A DNA stretch of 64,000 nucleotides from Erythroxylum novogranatense (GCA_029891385.1 CM057235.1:19585120-19649119); one strand, 5' to 3'. Shown: positions 23,738 through 35,585, counted from the first letter of the stretch. Made by a program: numbers and translations. Notes: a model not told the origin generated them from the letters alone.

Positions 23738-24734
23738 TGTTAAGTCCAAATGACTTTACTTAGATATGATTTTGATGTATAACAAAAGAGCATAATAAAA
23801 GAAAAACAAAAGCAGACGAAGTCAGACATACAGACGAAGTCAGACATACAAACGAAGTCACAAAGACGAAGGAACACAGACGAACAAACGCAGACGCTAA
23901 ACAAAGCGGATACTGCATTTGATGCAAATAGTAAAGCGTATTTAAGACACTAAATAGTAAAAGGCATACCTGATTTAAGTAAAAGCAGACGCAGACGCAG
24001 ACGCAGACGCAGCACGATTTATAAAATACGATAAAGAAAAATAGATGCGAATTGAAAAGAAGACGAAGGAGTCGATTCGAGTTAGTTCTGTAACTCAATC
24101 AATAACCGCTTTTTAAAGATTCAAGAAACAAAATCAAGAAGCAGTTGGAGACGAAGGCTATAAATACAAGTCGAAGTCGAAGATTGCAAGGTTAGAGAAA
24201 GTTAGAAAAGTTAGCAAAAAAGCAGAAAAAGTTAGCAGATTTACATCTACGTGATCATAAAAGCATTCTGTTAAATTTAGCAGAGAGCTATTTTACTGTA
24301 ACAAGTGTTCAAACACTTTTCTGAGAAAAAGTAGTGCAGATAGCCTGCAGAGGCTAAGTGTGAAAGAATACTGATTGTAGAGACCTGAAGAGGCTCGCAA
24401 AGAATACTTGTAACGTTGAAAGAGATAGTGGAAATCTCAGAAAGAACTCTGAGGACTGGACGTAGCCCACGGTTTGGGGTGAACCAGGATAAATCACTGT
24501 GTCAACTACTCTCACTCATCTCTATTTTAGATTCAAGTTTTATCATTACTTAATCAGTAAACAAAGTTTTCAAAAGTTTTGATTAATTAGAATTTATCGG
24601 AAGTTCTGTAAAGAATTTTATTTCTAACAAACAATTTTGAAATATTTATAAAAAGGGGAATACACAATTCAACCCCCCTTCTCGTGCATTCTATATCGTT
24701 TTATAAGTATTATATTAACGTGTGATTCACTTCA
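23738..24734 (+). repeat. SIRE-1 3' LTR
   Basis: 997 bp, TGTTAAGTCC...GATTCACTTCA. Very similar to the SIRE-2 LTRs. It holds a CAGACG-rich low-complexity region (23814-24010) and a TATA box at 24159-24166. The next bases, ACCAA, would be the TSD; the left copy lies outside the window. Confidence 0.92.
24159..24166 (+). promoter_or_regulatory. LTR TATA box (TATAAATA)
   Basis: GGCTATAAATACAAG is identical in all three SIRE LTRs here and is the likely core promoter of the element. Confidence 0.7.
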
Positions 24735-24901
24735 ACCAAAATAATGATGATTTTTCCTGTAGTCACTTTGCACTATACATTAATCTTATATGCTGAAGCA
24801 TTTCAGACATATAAGCTTTACACCTGTCTCCAATAGGTAAGACTACAATGAACCTTGAGTTGCCTGTATGAAGCGCTTCCACGTAGAGCTATGATCCGTG
24901 A

Positions 24902-24992
24902 TTATGTGATTCGACTAAGCCTACGGGCTGGTTATGTGATTCGACTGAGCCTTCGGGCCAGTATTCTGATATGACTGAGCACTACGGGCCAA
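24902..24992 (+). repeat. Three tandem ~30-bp repeats with hairpin potential
   Basis: Units at 24902-24931, 24932-24961 and 24962-24992, sharing TTATGTGATTCGACT then a small hairpin (AGCC-TAC-GGGCT; GCC-TTC-GGGCC). The G3 LTR has a different tandem hairpin array at 50349-50473. Confidence 0.8.
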
Positions 24993-25139
24993 TACTCTGT
25001 ATATGTAAGAGGCACTCAATCACAACAATAAGAACGAATGTGAGTCTCATACAAGTGGCATATGCATCATATGGATGTATAAATGATTTGAATGTGAAAT
25101 TTTGAATTCTGTATGACATATGTGTATGTGTTATGTGAC

Positions 25140-25190
25140 TGGGTGAGCCATCGAGGATGGTCACTCATTGAGTTCGCAAAACTCACCCAA
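25140..25190 (+). other. Possible three-way junction in LTR
   Basis: Outer stem TGGGTGAG/CTCACCCA; hairpin CCATC-GAG-GATGG (25148-25160); hairpin TGAGTT-CGCAA-AACTCA (25169-25185). The outer stem and the second hairpin share some bases, so they may be alternatives. A similar arrangement is at 50630-50680. Confidence 0.55.
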
Positions 25191-25654
25191 AATTTGCAAC
25201 TATTTTTCAGGATAAGAAGAATACCTCGTTAGACCCACGGGAGTATACTTTCAACATTCAAGTGAAGGATAGAGGTCGGGATCAGTTCATGTCTGCATTG
25301 CATGTCTATATTTTTGTATTAAATTGTTTATTCTGCAATTTTCGTATGAATTGTATTTTGAAATGACTCAAGTGTTTGTATTTGTGGCAGGGCCAAATGG
25401 CCATATGGGAATTTTGTAAATGGCCTTGTATGATTGAAAATGGCTTATGGCCTATTTGATTATTGACTTCCGCATGTGCGTCAGTTTGAAAAAAACAAAA
25501 AAAAATATATACATATCGAATTTTGAAAGATTGAGTGATTTAGCACACCACCCTCACGAGGCGCGGTCTCGGATATCACCATCGATATTGGGTTCGAGTC
25601 TTGCGGGAGTGGGGTGCTACAAGGATTGCAATTATTTGCTTAAATATTGATATG

Positions 25655-25990
25655 GTTGGTTCCTCTTTATTCTTAATTCTTCACTTAAATTCACTTAAAG
25701 CTCTCTTAAGTTAGACATGAGCTCTAGTTTTCTTTTTTTTATATCCTTTGGTTTCTTAATTGACTAAATTAGATTTTTACTAACTTTATCCTTATATGGA
25801 ACTTGACTATGATAACACTGAACTTCCAAATCTAGTAAGTACGAATAAAAGCTTGCTAGAGTATATGAAACATGGCATCCTTCTCGTTAGAGGTATGATA
25901 TTTCATATATTAACTCTCTAATATCAACAAAGATATAAAACAAATATTAGAAGCAACATATTTTCTTATTATCAAAACTATGGTTTGGAA
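25655..25990 (+). repeat. Diverged direct repeat, copy A
   Basis: Shares blocks with 29335-29605: CTTAAAGCTCTCTT, CCTTTGGT, TTTATCCTT and TTATCAAAACTATGG, in the same order, with many substitutions and a gap. May be the start of an old LTR. Confidence 0.5.
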
Positions 25991-28900
25991 CCTCATTTGG
26001 TCCATTTATTTCATTTTAATCTTGTATGCAATTTCCTTATATGCTCCTTTTGTTTTAACATAGTCTCTAGTTTGTTTATGTCTTGAAAGCTTCCATCAAA
26101 TATTTTTTTTGTAGAACACTCTTAAATATGTGCTGATAACATTCAAGATTACCAATTTTAAGTTTTTTTTTTTAATTTCATGCCATATCGCTTCTATCTA
26201 TTAGTTTTACTTATGTGGCTATAGATTTTGTTTAGTTCCAATCATAGGCCATAATTTTTCATGTTAATTCTCTCCTTTATTTTAATTTGAACTCAAATAT
26301 ATTATGGAATTCTATTTTAATATTGAGTCCTACTTGGGAAATGAAATTTCAAGTCCATTGTGCATTTACTTGTTGATGCTAGTATTTTCTTATATTTATT
26401 ACATCGAGTCTATGTGATGTGTTTCATTAACAAAAATCATGTTCTTACCTTTATATGAGTATTTGGTATAGATCATTATGTTGTTAAGGATCCTTTTGGT
26501 AGTTATTGGTTTATATATTTAGTATTCATAAACCTCAATAAGAGAGGATTTGGTTAACTATTAGAAAGTGTATTTGAGGCCATGTGAAAGGGTTGAGTTT
26601 CAATGCTCCCAATGACAATTTGTTTATAATTTTGAAATTTTTTAATTATAATTTTTAAGAAATATTGATTATTTTGTTATAAGATCATTTTATGAAATTG
26701 TTACAGGTTGTTGCCTATCAATTTGTTTGATCATTTTTATAGTCCAAAGGAATTTGTAGGGGACACTAAATATGCATATGTCACTTTTAAAAGCTATTTT
26801 TGTATTGTCTCTTTATTTCATGAAACCATAATGTGGTTTTCCCTTTTAAACACTTAATTGGTGGAGTAGGAGGGTAAAATCAACAATCATTAAGCAATCA
26901 TAACAAGAAATGCAATAGTAAGAAGCAAAAATAGTAGTATACAATTGGGTCAATTTTGGTTCAGGCCTAATTGGACATCAAGAAGATTTATGCTTAAGGC
27001 CCTTTTTATGTGCTCCTTATTTTCTATTTGTAATTTTATTTAAATTTGTTTTTTATTTCTTATTTAATAAATCACCTATTGTTATTAAAAATGCTTAGGA
27101 AATACTCATTTAGGCTTTGGCTTGAATAAGCGCAATATAAATTAGCAACTTTTAAAATTAAATTAGGCTCAACCTTTTGTATGATATGCCTCATGTTTAG
27201 GCCCAAACTCTAAAATCAATTTAAAAATATAAATTTCTTTCTTGTTACTTCCTTATATGAATATATGGCCTATAAAAGGTATGAGTTGAGAGAAAAAGAA
27301 GCTAACAAAGTTTGCAATAAAAATAATTTTCTTTTCAAATGCTCAAGTTCTTTTCTTAAGAACCTAATCTCTATTTTCATAAGTTTAATTTCTATTTTCA
27401 AAGTCCAATATTCTATTTTTGAAGTCATTTTCACTTAATAAATAAGAATTAGAAACAGAAGTTAAGCCCATTACAATTAATTTCTTTCCTTATTGTTTAA
27501 TTTTGGACTCCAACTTAATAGGAATTTCACTTTTTTTTTCCTCTTTGTTTCAAGTTAGGGCTTATTAGCAAATTAAGTTTAAGCCTTTTGAAAATTTTAT
27601 CTTTGAACTTCATCTCTTTTTAAACAATGAACACTTAGTTTCATATCCCTTTTTTGTCTAAAAGATTGAAAACCTAAAAGCTTTTGCCCTAAATAATTAA
27701 ACTTATTCATTTAGTTTTAAAAGCTTATTTCACCAAATCCTTTATAAAATATAGTCCTTTTTTAGTATTTGTTTGAAAAAGAATTTTGCATTACTTGTTT
27801 TCATTTCATTAAGAGCTTTTCTTTACTTATTTCATTATCATTATGTTTGGCTTTCATACAAATCAAAATATACCCTTCTATAATCAAATTACAAATTTGT
27901 TTGTATTCAAAGCTATATGACATAGTTTAGACAACTTAATGAGTTTTATTTTTAAAGTCGTCAAGAAACAACAAACTCATAGGTATTCATTCACATGTTT
28001 TAAACTTAACTTTAATTATTAGACATCATTATAGGTCTTTCTTTTCAAACTCTATGTAAAGTTATAAATTTTTAGACATTCTACTACATACTTTATTTTC
28101 TTATATTATTCTACTTTTATTTTCCTCACATTTAAATTAATTTGCGTTAAAAAGCCCCTGAAATTTCAAAACTTGTTTCAAATCTGAGCAATTACTTAGG
28201 TGGTAAAATAGGACGCCTAACACCTTTCCTATTTTATAATTAAATCTTGAACTCATTTTTTTGTCCTTTTTTCTTTTGATTGTCTTCTATTCAGGTTTTT
28301 CATTACTTTGCCTTAATAAGATAAATTGGTGACTTCGTGTGAATAATTATTCGACATCCAGTCCCATCTATGTTTGAGGACATAAAAAATGTCAATGAAA
28401 ACAACAAGATCAAAAGGAAACAAGTAAAGAGAGTTAAAATAAATTTATAATGGTTTAGTCAAATAAACCTTAGCTTATGTTCACTTCCAAAGCTTTGTTT
28501 GAAAATTCGCTATCTTCTTCCTTCAATAGGTGATGAGAAACCCCTTATACAATATTTCTTTATCACTAGTAAAGAGGAATGTTTTTATAAATCTTGTTCA
28601 AGGTCGAAAGGAACACTCACAAAGTTTACTTAAAGCAATTTTCACAATTGCATAACCATACAACTCAAAAACTTTCTCTCTTTTGCTCACATTAATTAGA
28701 AAAAGGCTCAATATATTTCATATTATACACATTTACACTTTATACTCTCAAGGTTCTTAACAACTCTACATTATGCTAAAAATTTATTCACATAACTTAA
28801 TTATGGTTTGTTATTTCAAATATATGAACTAAGCATTATAATGATAGTTTTTGGCACTTTTGAATAGTTGGTTAACTAGTTTTCGCTAATCGAATAACCA

Positions 28901-29334
28901 CTAATAAGAACATTGACTAGTTGGGCCCTTAACTAAATAGGAAATCTCCTCTCAATAACTTTTCAAACTAACCATTGGCTAGTTGGTGAACAGTTCTTCA
29001 GTTGGTGAACAATGTAACTGAAGTACAATGTTCAAATAGTGAATACTCTAAATTATTTACATTGTCATATAGTACATATTCATATACTAAGTCATCTAAA
29101 CTTAATATTTTAACCTTAAAAGTTATTTCAAATATTAAAAATTCTTTTCTTTAAAAAGAAATTGATTTGAAAATTTTCTCAAAAATGTTTTGATGATCAA
29201 AAGGCTTTTCTTTGAACCATTCCTAAATTTTCTCTTGATTATGAAAAGCATATACAATATGCATATAAATGTTTATGCAATAATTAAATCCCTAATTTAT
29301 TAAATATAGATAAGTTAACAAGAAATATTACAAT

Positions 29335-29605
29335 TATTTATTACCTCTTAAGGTGCTTACTTGAATTTCCTTAAAGCTCTCTTGAATTATGTATATACCG
29401 CTTTACTTATTTATTTTACCCTTTGGTAGTTCAATTGATTCAATTGTCTCTTTTACTCATTTTATCCTTCTATTGAACTTGATCTTTTACATACTACTTA
29501 ATTTCATTATAATGGAGCCACTAATATCATCAAAAAAGTAAATTCATTAATAGTATTATGTTTTATTATCATCAAAACTATGGATTAGAACCTCGTTTAA
29601 TCTAA
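29335..29605 (+). repeat. Diverged direct repeat, copy B
   Basis: Second copy of the repeat at 25655-25990. Homology appears to stop near 29600. Confidence 0.5.
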
Positions 29606-30370
29606 CAGGTTCGATTAAGGCAATCAAACATCGAAAATCATCTTTCTTAAGGAATTGGTCTAATAAATTGCTCTAATCAAGCAAGTTTTCCCATCAACTA
29701 CTCCATATTGGTCCACACAACATTAACACTAAAATGAAATTGCTATCATTCTTTGATACTAGTTGTCCAAAGTGTTAATCAAGGGTAGTAGATATTGCTT
29801 TAAATAGCCCCATATAACAATAAGTTTATTTAGTTTAACAAGACATTTTCATTAAACAATTGACGTGAAATCTAATTTGAATACTTTGAGACTTAGTATA
29901 TATATAGGGATTAGAGAACAACTTTTAACTTGTCCATTATAGAACCATTATATCCAGATTTATCCAATTAATTTAGAGTTAGTTCTTCTAAATAAGGATA
30001 ACCATTTGACAACAATAGTAGATTACTTAGTTGGCTGGTTATCCAAATTTGCCACAAATATAGGAATTCAAATATGAACTCTATTTATTGCCTCATTCTT
30101 GGCATTTCATTGATTTCTAGAGAAGCTTATTACATCTTTTTCTTATTAAGGCATGCTACTATTATGTTAATTTCCTTTGTTTATTTTCATACTATCTTAA
30201 TTACTAAAAAGGAATCTAACGGGTTATAAGTATGAAATTTCATATGATCAACATTATTATATGATATACTAGTATGAATTTAAGTTAGAACCTATGAAGA
30301 TTGCCCTTAAAAATTATGAAACTATGGGATTATTGAATGATTTATAAAAAAGTCTAAATAAATTCATATC

Positions 30371-30381
30371 ATTATCTTTAA
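30371..30381. repeat. Left TSD of LINE-1 (ATTATCTTTAA)
   Basis: The 11-bp ATTATCTTTAA is repeated at 35575-35585 right after the A tail. The length fits target-primed reverse transcription. Confidence 0.9.
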
Positions 30382-30459
30382 GAAATGGGTTAGCGCGAGA
30401 AGCTCTCCCCTCTCTCTAGAATCCCTCTCTGGCTTTGAACCCTTTTTCCGCCTCCGACC

Positions 30460-31868
30460 ATGGCTGACCCACCTCCTGCCCCTCTTGCTGATTTTCCCCC
30501 TCTTTCTTCTGCACCTTCCCAACCCTCTCCTAACCGCATTCCCGCTACTGCTCCTACTCGCAAATCTTGGAAGCAGGTAGTCAATGATTCCATTCTGACT
30601 ACTCTAAGCTATACCCCCCAAGTGAAATCGACGGGAAGCTCGTTGTTTCCCACACAGCCACTCTTCAAAGTGCCGACTCTCGGACCTCCACCCTTGTCGG
30701 TTTTTTCCTTGATAAACGTCCAGCCTTTCCTCTTATTCAGCGTTGGGCGCTTCGATCTTGGAAGAACAGGGGCCTCTTGGATGTTCTTCTCTCGGAAGAT
30801 AATCTCCTTCTATTTTCCTTCTCCTCCACCTTAGTTGCTCACAAAATCCTTGAAGAAGGGCCTTGGCATTTCAACATTTAGCCTCTTTTTCTCCAAATAT
30901 GGCAGCTGGGTCTTACATTGGACACTATCAAGGTACAGAGTTTGCCGATCTGGGTTAATTTCCACCAAGTTCCCCTGGAATATTGGATGATGCAGGGACT
31001 CAGTCACCTTGCAAGCTTCATCGGCAAGCCACTCTGCCTGGATGAGAACACCGCCCATAAGAAACGTATTGGCTATGCTCGAGTATGTGTAAGTATTCCC
31101 CTCTCTAAGGATCTCCCTTCTGAAATCTCGATCATGCGTCTTGGAGAAGGAAGTACCTTATGGGAGGACAGCATAGCTGTCTCTTACCATTGGCGCCCCC
31201 CTCTCAAGCCTTCTTCGTCAACCTGGAAACCCACGGGGCAGCTCTTTACTACTGGTTGCTACTCTGAATTGATGAGTCTTGCCAAATCTTCTCCTAGAGG
31301 GGAAGGCCATTTGTGTTCTACCGGTGCCTTAGACTCCACCATCAATGCTACTGGGGAGCTCGAGTCTGCTCCGCTTTTGGTGTCTACTGGGGCTCGTCAC
31401 TCTGCGGATACTTCCTTTGTTGTTCCTCCTAGGGAGAATGGCCACTCGACACCCTTAGTTCCATCCACCACTGCCACAGGGGGTCTTGCTTCTGGTCCGA
31501 CATCGGTGTCAGCTGAGGCTAGTCCTTCTGAGACTACCTCTCTTGATATAGTTCCTGATCTTCCTCCACTGTCTGGGTCTGATCCTTCTGGGGTGCCTGT
31601 GCATACTGCTTCTCAGTTGGCCGTGAATACTGATTCTGCTTTGGTTCCGAGCTCCTCTCCCCCTACTTGTCTAAGGGGGATGGTCGTTGTAAGCTCAGCT
31701 CCTATTTCTGGTGTCGTTGTGTCCACTGAACCTTCTCCTGATTCTCTTCTTCGGGTTGTTCCGGGACCATCCTCTCCTTGCACTTCCATCACCGAAAGTA
31801 GCGGCATTGTCTCAACTAGAAAATCCAAAAGAGGCAAGAGTAAAGGCCTCCACCCCTCTACTTCTTAA
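30460..31868 (+). pseudogene. LINE-1 ORF1 (DUF4283-like gag)
   Basis: The start MADPPPAPLADFPPLSS is proline-rich. After a frameshift near 30635 the other frame gives a DUF4283-like domain typical of plant LINE ORF1 (QRWALRSWKNRGLL, EEGPWHFN, PIWVNFHQVPLEYW, ASFIGKPLCLD, YARVCV). A TAG near 30880 interrupts WHFN-PLFL. The C-terminal half (from ~31210) is Ser/Thr/Pro-rich and low complexity, ending with a basic tail (KSKRGKSKGLHPSTS). No zinc knuckle is visible. It would bind element RNA in the RNP. The stop TAA is at 31866-31868. Confidence 0.82.
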
Positions 31869-31869
31869 T

Positions 31870-34800
31870 ATGTTGATTTTGGCTTGGAATGTCCGTGGAC
31901 TCAATCTCCCTTCTAAGTTACAAGCTCTTAAAGACTTGGTGATCCGGGAACGACCGGTGTTGCTTGGTTTACTTCAAACTAAAATCAGATTGGCTAATCT
32001 TCATAAACTCCAAATTTTGGGCCCTCAATGGAGTTGGATTTCAAATCACCATCATCATGCCTTTGGAAGGATTATAGTTTGTTTCAATCCTACTGAAGTT
32101 AAGGTTGACATAGTTGAAGCTACAGATCAAATTATGCACCTTCGAGTGCTGATTTTGCAAGGCCACCTTGATTTTTTTGTTTCCTTTGTGTATGCCAGCA
32201 ATTTTGAATTTCAGCGCCGTGAGTTATGGACTACCATTCGCCATATTAGTGGTTCTGTTTCTACACCTTGGCTTCTATGCGGGGATTTCAACACTACCCT
32301 CTATTCTTCAGAGGCTCAAGGTAATATTAGTCTTCGTACTTTCTCCTCTGACTTGTTGGATTGCTTGGAGCAAGTGGGTTTATCTGATCTTAGTTCTGCT
32401 GGTCATTTCTTTACATGGTCTAATAAGCAAAAGGACCGTTGGTTTATTCGTAAGAAGCTCGATCGAGCACTCGTCAATAATCATTGGCTCCAATCTTTCC
32501 CTAGCAGCTCGGCTCTATTTTTGGATCCTCTTTTTTTGGATCACACTCCTATACGGATTTCCAATTTCTTCCCATTGTGCCTGCTCATTACCCGTTTCGA
32601 TTCAATAATTATCTAGTTACTGATCCTGGCTTTGGGGATGCTTGCATGCGTGGTGTTACACATGAATGTCGGGGGACCAAGCAGTTTGTTTGTGTTCAGA
32701 AATTGAGAGTTATTAAGCAGGCACTCAAAACTCTTAAGGCCTCTCAGGGCTCCACCCTTGAAGCAATCAGTCAGACTAGATCCGAGCTTTCTCGGGTGCA
32801 GACGCTCTTATCGGATACCCCAATGAGCCAGCTTCTTCTTGATCAGGAAAAGCTCGCCCTTGCTGACTATCTACAGGCTGTTAGCAATCACTCCTCTCTT
32901 TTGCAACAACGAGCTCGAATCAATTGGCTTCAAGATGGCAACAGGTGTACTCAATTTTTCTTCCACTCAATTCTTTCTAGAAGGAACCAGAACAAGATTC
33001 ATTCCATTTCTCACAATGGTAATGTTATCCATGATCCGATGGCTATTAGGGAAGGAGCTTTGGACTTTTATCACAACCTTCTTGGTACCGCCGATCGTAC
33101 TTCCGTCTCTTCTATGGATTTGCAGTGTCTTAATCTTAAGCAGGTTTTACCCTCTATTTGTCCTCTCCTAACCCAACCAATGGAAGATAGAGAAATTGAG
33201 GCTTGTGTGTTTAATATGAATGGCAAGAAAGCTCCTGGGCCTGATGGGTTTAACGGTTATTTTTACCAACATGCGTGGCCTACTATTGGTAGCTTTGTTA
33301 AGGAAGCCATCCATGAATTCTTTCGTACTGGAATTTTGCTGAAGGAAATTAATCGTACTTTCTTATGCTTGATTCCGAAAGGACCAACCCCTTCCAGCTT
33401 CGCCGACTATCGTCCAATCTCGTGTGCTAATTTTCTTTACAAAATAATGTCTAAGATCCTTGCTACCAGATTGAAGGAAGCTCTGACTCCGCTAATCAGT
33501 GCTAACCAAAGTGCTTTCTTGTCGGATCGTTATATTGGGGACAACTTTCTTATTGTTCAAGAGCTTTTGAAGGGTTATTCTACCTCTTTGAGCCCTCCTA
33601 ATTGTACCTTGAAGATTGATTTTCATAAGGCTTTCGATAGTATTGATTGGGGCTTCTTGCATGCCATGATGGAGGCCTTTGGCTTTCCGACTCAATTTAC
33701 TCGGTGGATCATGGAATGTATCACTTCGGCCTCTTTTTCGATCTTGATTAATGGTGCCCCTACTCGATCTTTTCGCGCTGCTAAGGGCATTCGCCAAGGG
33801 GATCCTCTTTCCCCATATATCTTTCTTCTTGTCATGGAAACCCTTAATGCTTTTATCCGGCATGAAACACTTTCTAATCCACAATTCAGGTATCATTCCA
33901 AATGTAAGCCTCTCAGTATTACCAACTTATGTTTTGCAGATGACCTCCTCTTATTTTGCAAGGTGAATTTGGAGTTTATTCGGACCTTTATGCACACCCT
34001 CAGCCTCTTCAAACACCTTTCTGGACTGCAGATCAATTTGCTTAAAAGTCATTGTATTTTGTCAAAGGGTGTGGCATTCATGGTCCCCTCGATTTCTGCT
34101 ATCACGGGTATGATGTTGAAAGACCCCCCTCTTCTTTATCTTGGGCTTCCTGTGTCCACTAAAAGGCTCTCTTATGTTGATTGTCGACCACTCCTCGAGA
34201 AGATTCAGCAGAGGATTAAATCTTGGGTTAACAAATCTTTGTCTTATGCTGGTAAACTACATCTTATTAAATATGTCCTTAATTCCTTGCATGTTTACTG
34301 GAGTTCCCATATTTTTTTTATCGCAAGGCATCATTAAAGAAATTGAACAGCTACTTCGAACCTTCTTATGGAGTCATTCTAATGGCAGCCGCGGCGCTCC
34401 CAAGGTGAAATGGTCTGATATTTGCTCTCTGAAGACAGAAGGTGGTTTGAATATTATACCCATTAAACTTGCTAATCGCTCCTTGATTCTCAAGCGCCTT
34501 TGGTGGATCCTAGAGGATAAGAAAACCTTGTGGATCCAATGGTTGCATACTTATTTCCTGAAAGGCCATTCTATTTGGGCGCTTCAGTCGAATGCCAGTT
34601 TCTCTTTTTTTCTTAACCAGCTTTTGAAACTAAGAGATGATATTCGTCATAAGACTTCTTGTGTTATCAAGGACGGACGTCGAATTTCTCTTTGGTATGA
34701 TAATTGGGATAGTCGAGGTCCTTTAATCTCTCAGGTATCTCCTTCCCGCACTTCCCCACTGTTTCCTCTCAAAACACGTATGATTTCATTTATTGATGGG

Positions 34801-35436
34801 AGCTCATGGAAATTCCCACGCATTCTGCGCCATCTCCAACCTAGCTATTCTCCAACTCCTCAAGAATCTGACACTTTCTTTTGGAAGGGGACACCATTGC
34901 CTAAGTTGACCAATCGCTTCATTTGCAACAATTTGCGTCCTCGTCGACCCTCTGTTCCTTGGGCACCTACGATTTGGAGCCATTTTCTAACACCCCGCAT
35001 CTCTTTTATTTTTTGGCTAGCTATTCAGAATAAACTTTCGACTACTGATCGTATTCCTTATGTGCAAATGGATCCTTCTTGCCCGATGTGTTCCCTTCAT
35101 ATGGAATCTTGTTCTCATCTTTTTTTTGCGTGCCCCTTTACCTATTCTATTTGGAGCGCTGTTTGTGGCTTATGCTGTTGGACAGATCCTGAGTCCGAAC
35201 TTATGACGCTCACTAGATATTTGTCTTCTACTGCAGGTTCTAACAAATCTGTCCACCTTATTATTTTAGGGGTCTGTTTATATTCTCTTTGGCGAGAGCG
35301 CAACTCTCGACGCTTCTAGAATACCACTACTACGAAGGAGAGTTTGATCCGCTTAATTTTCTCTGACGTTCGGGAGTTAGTATTGACTAAGAAAGTTCCT
35401 TGTAGCTCTAATGTTTGTCATGCCTTACGCCTATAG
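31870..35436 (+). pseudogene. LINE-1 ORF2 (endonuclease, reverse transcriptase)
   Basis: Starts MLILAWNVRGLN one base after the ORF1 stop. The AP-type endonuclease has WNVRG, LCGDFNT (~32280) and DHTPIR. A frameshift near 32580 leads to the RT: INWLQDGNRCTQFFF, APGPDGFNG, YRPISCANFLYKI, KGIRQGDPLSPYIF and the catalytic FADD (33933-33944). A second frameshift lies in a T run near 34315. The C-terminus has the zf-RVT region (SHFLTPRISFIFWLA, CPMCSLHMESCSHLFFACP). A TAG at 35317 precedes the natural stop at 35434-35436. No RNase H domain is seen, unlike LINE-2. Confidence 0.9.
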
Positions 35437-35574
35437 TCACTAGCTGGGGGTTCTCTTTAGGCTCTTTTTGTTGTGGTAGCTGCATTTTTGCTAGTTCTTC
35501 TTCTGTGTTGTATATTGTATAGATGACCTTGTAATTTTTTATTATATTTATACTAATTTCCCTTTTCAAAAAAA

Positions 35575-35585
35575 ATTATCTTTAA
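35575..35585. repeat. Right TSD of LINE-1
   Basis: ATTATCTTTAA directly after the A tail, identical to 30371-30381. Confidence 0.9.

Larger units (their letters stand above)
16286..24734 (+). mobile_element. SIRE-1: Ty1/copia element, SIRE/Maximus type, 5' end displaced by G1
   Basis: Copia order (gag, protease, integrase, RT, RNase H) followed by an extra ORF and a 3' LTR (23738-24734). It aligns along its length with SIRE-2 (54384-63910). Comparison shows that only the LTR, PBS and first ~12 gag codons are missing here; they lie left of G1, outside the window. Integrase and RT blocks match the SIRE lineage. It carries many stops and several small indels, more than SIRE-2. Confidence 0.93.
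24735..25621 (+). repeat. 3' remainder of a Tekay-like LTR that hosts SIRE-1
   Basis: Shares architecture with the G3 LTR: tandem hairpin repeats, then a three-way-junction-like element (25140-25190), then TATTTTTCAGGA, and an end GGGGTGCTACA comparable to GGGGGCGCTATA of G3. The 5' part of this LTR would lie left of SIRE-1, outside the window. Whether it is a solo LTR or part of a longer element cannot be told; 25622 onward shows no gypsy coding sequence. Orientation is inferred from the match to G3. Confidence 0.65.
25622..30381. other. AT-rich gene-free region with eroded repeats
   Basis: About 4.8 kb with no credible ORF, RNA gene or intact element. It contains a diverged direct repeat (25655-25990 and 29335-29605). 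At 28170-28350 it has sequence reminiscent of the 3' end and leader of Tat/Ogre-like LTR elements (GGACGCCTAACACC, GGTGACTTCGTGTG). The best guess is a very old, decayed LTR element, but this is weakly supported. Confidence 0.45.
30382..35574 (+). mobile_element. LINE-1: full-length L1-type non-LTR retrotransposon
   Basis: 5,193 bp with a ~78-nt leader, ORF1 (30460-31868), ORF2 (31870-35436), a ~130-nt 3' end and a 7-A tail (35568-35574). It is flanked by a perfect 11-bp TSD. ORF1 and ORF2 are separated by a single nucleotide. Endonuclease, RT and a C-terminal zf-RVT region are present. Lesions are few: a frameshift and a stop in ORF1, and two frameshifts and one stop in ORF2. It lies 739 bp upstream of the auxilin-like gene, in the same orientation. 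Confidence 0.93.

Noticed and set aside
23760..24098. Cys/Val/Phe-rich minus-strand ORF that looks like a membrane protein; also at 54386-54655 and 62877-63323
   Set aside because: Antisense translation of the CAGACG-rich low-complexity block in SIRE LTRs, which gives CVCV/LRLR-like runs by composition.
24902..24992. Regular repeats considered as a CRISPR-like array
   Set aside because: Tandem units without spacers in a plant LTR; no cas genes and a eukaryotic context.
25585..25610. GGGTTCGAGTC resembling a tRNA/SINE B box
   Set aside because: No A box at the right distance and no A/T tail; it lies in the conserved 3' end of an LTR.
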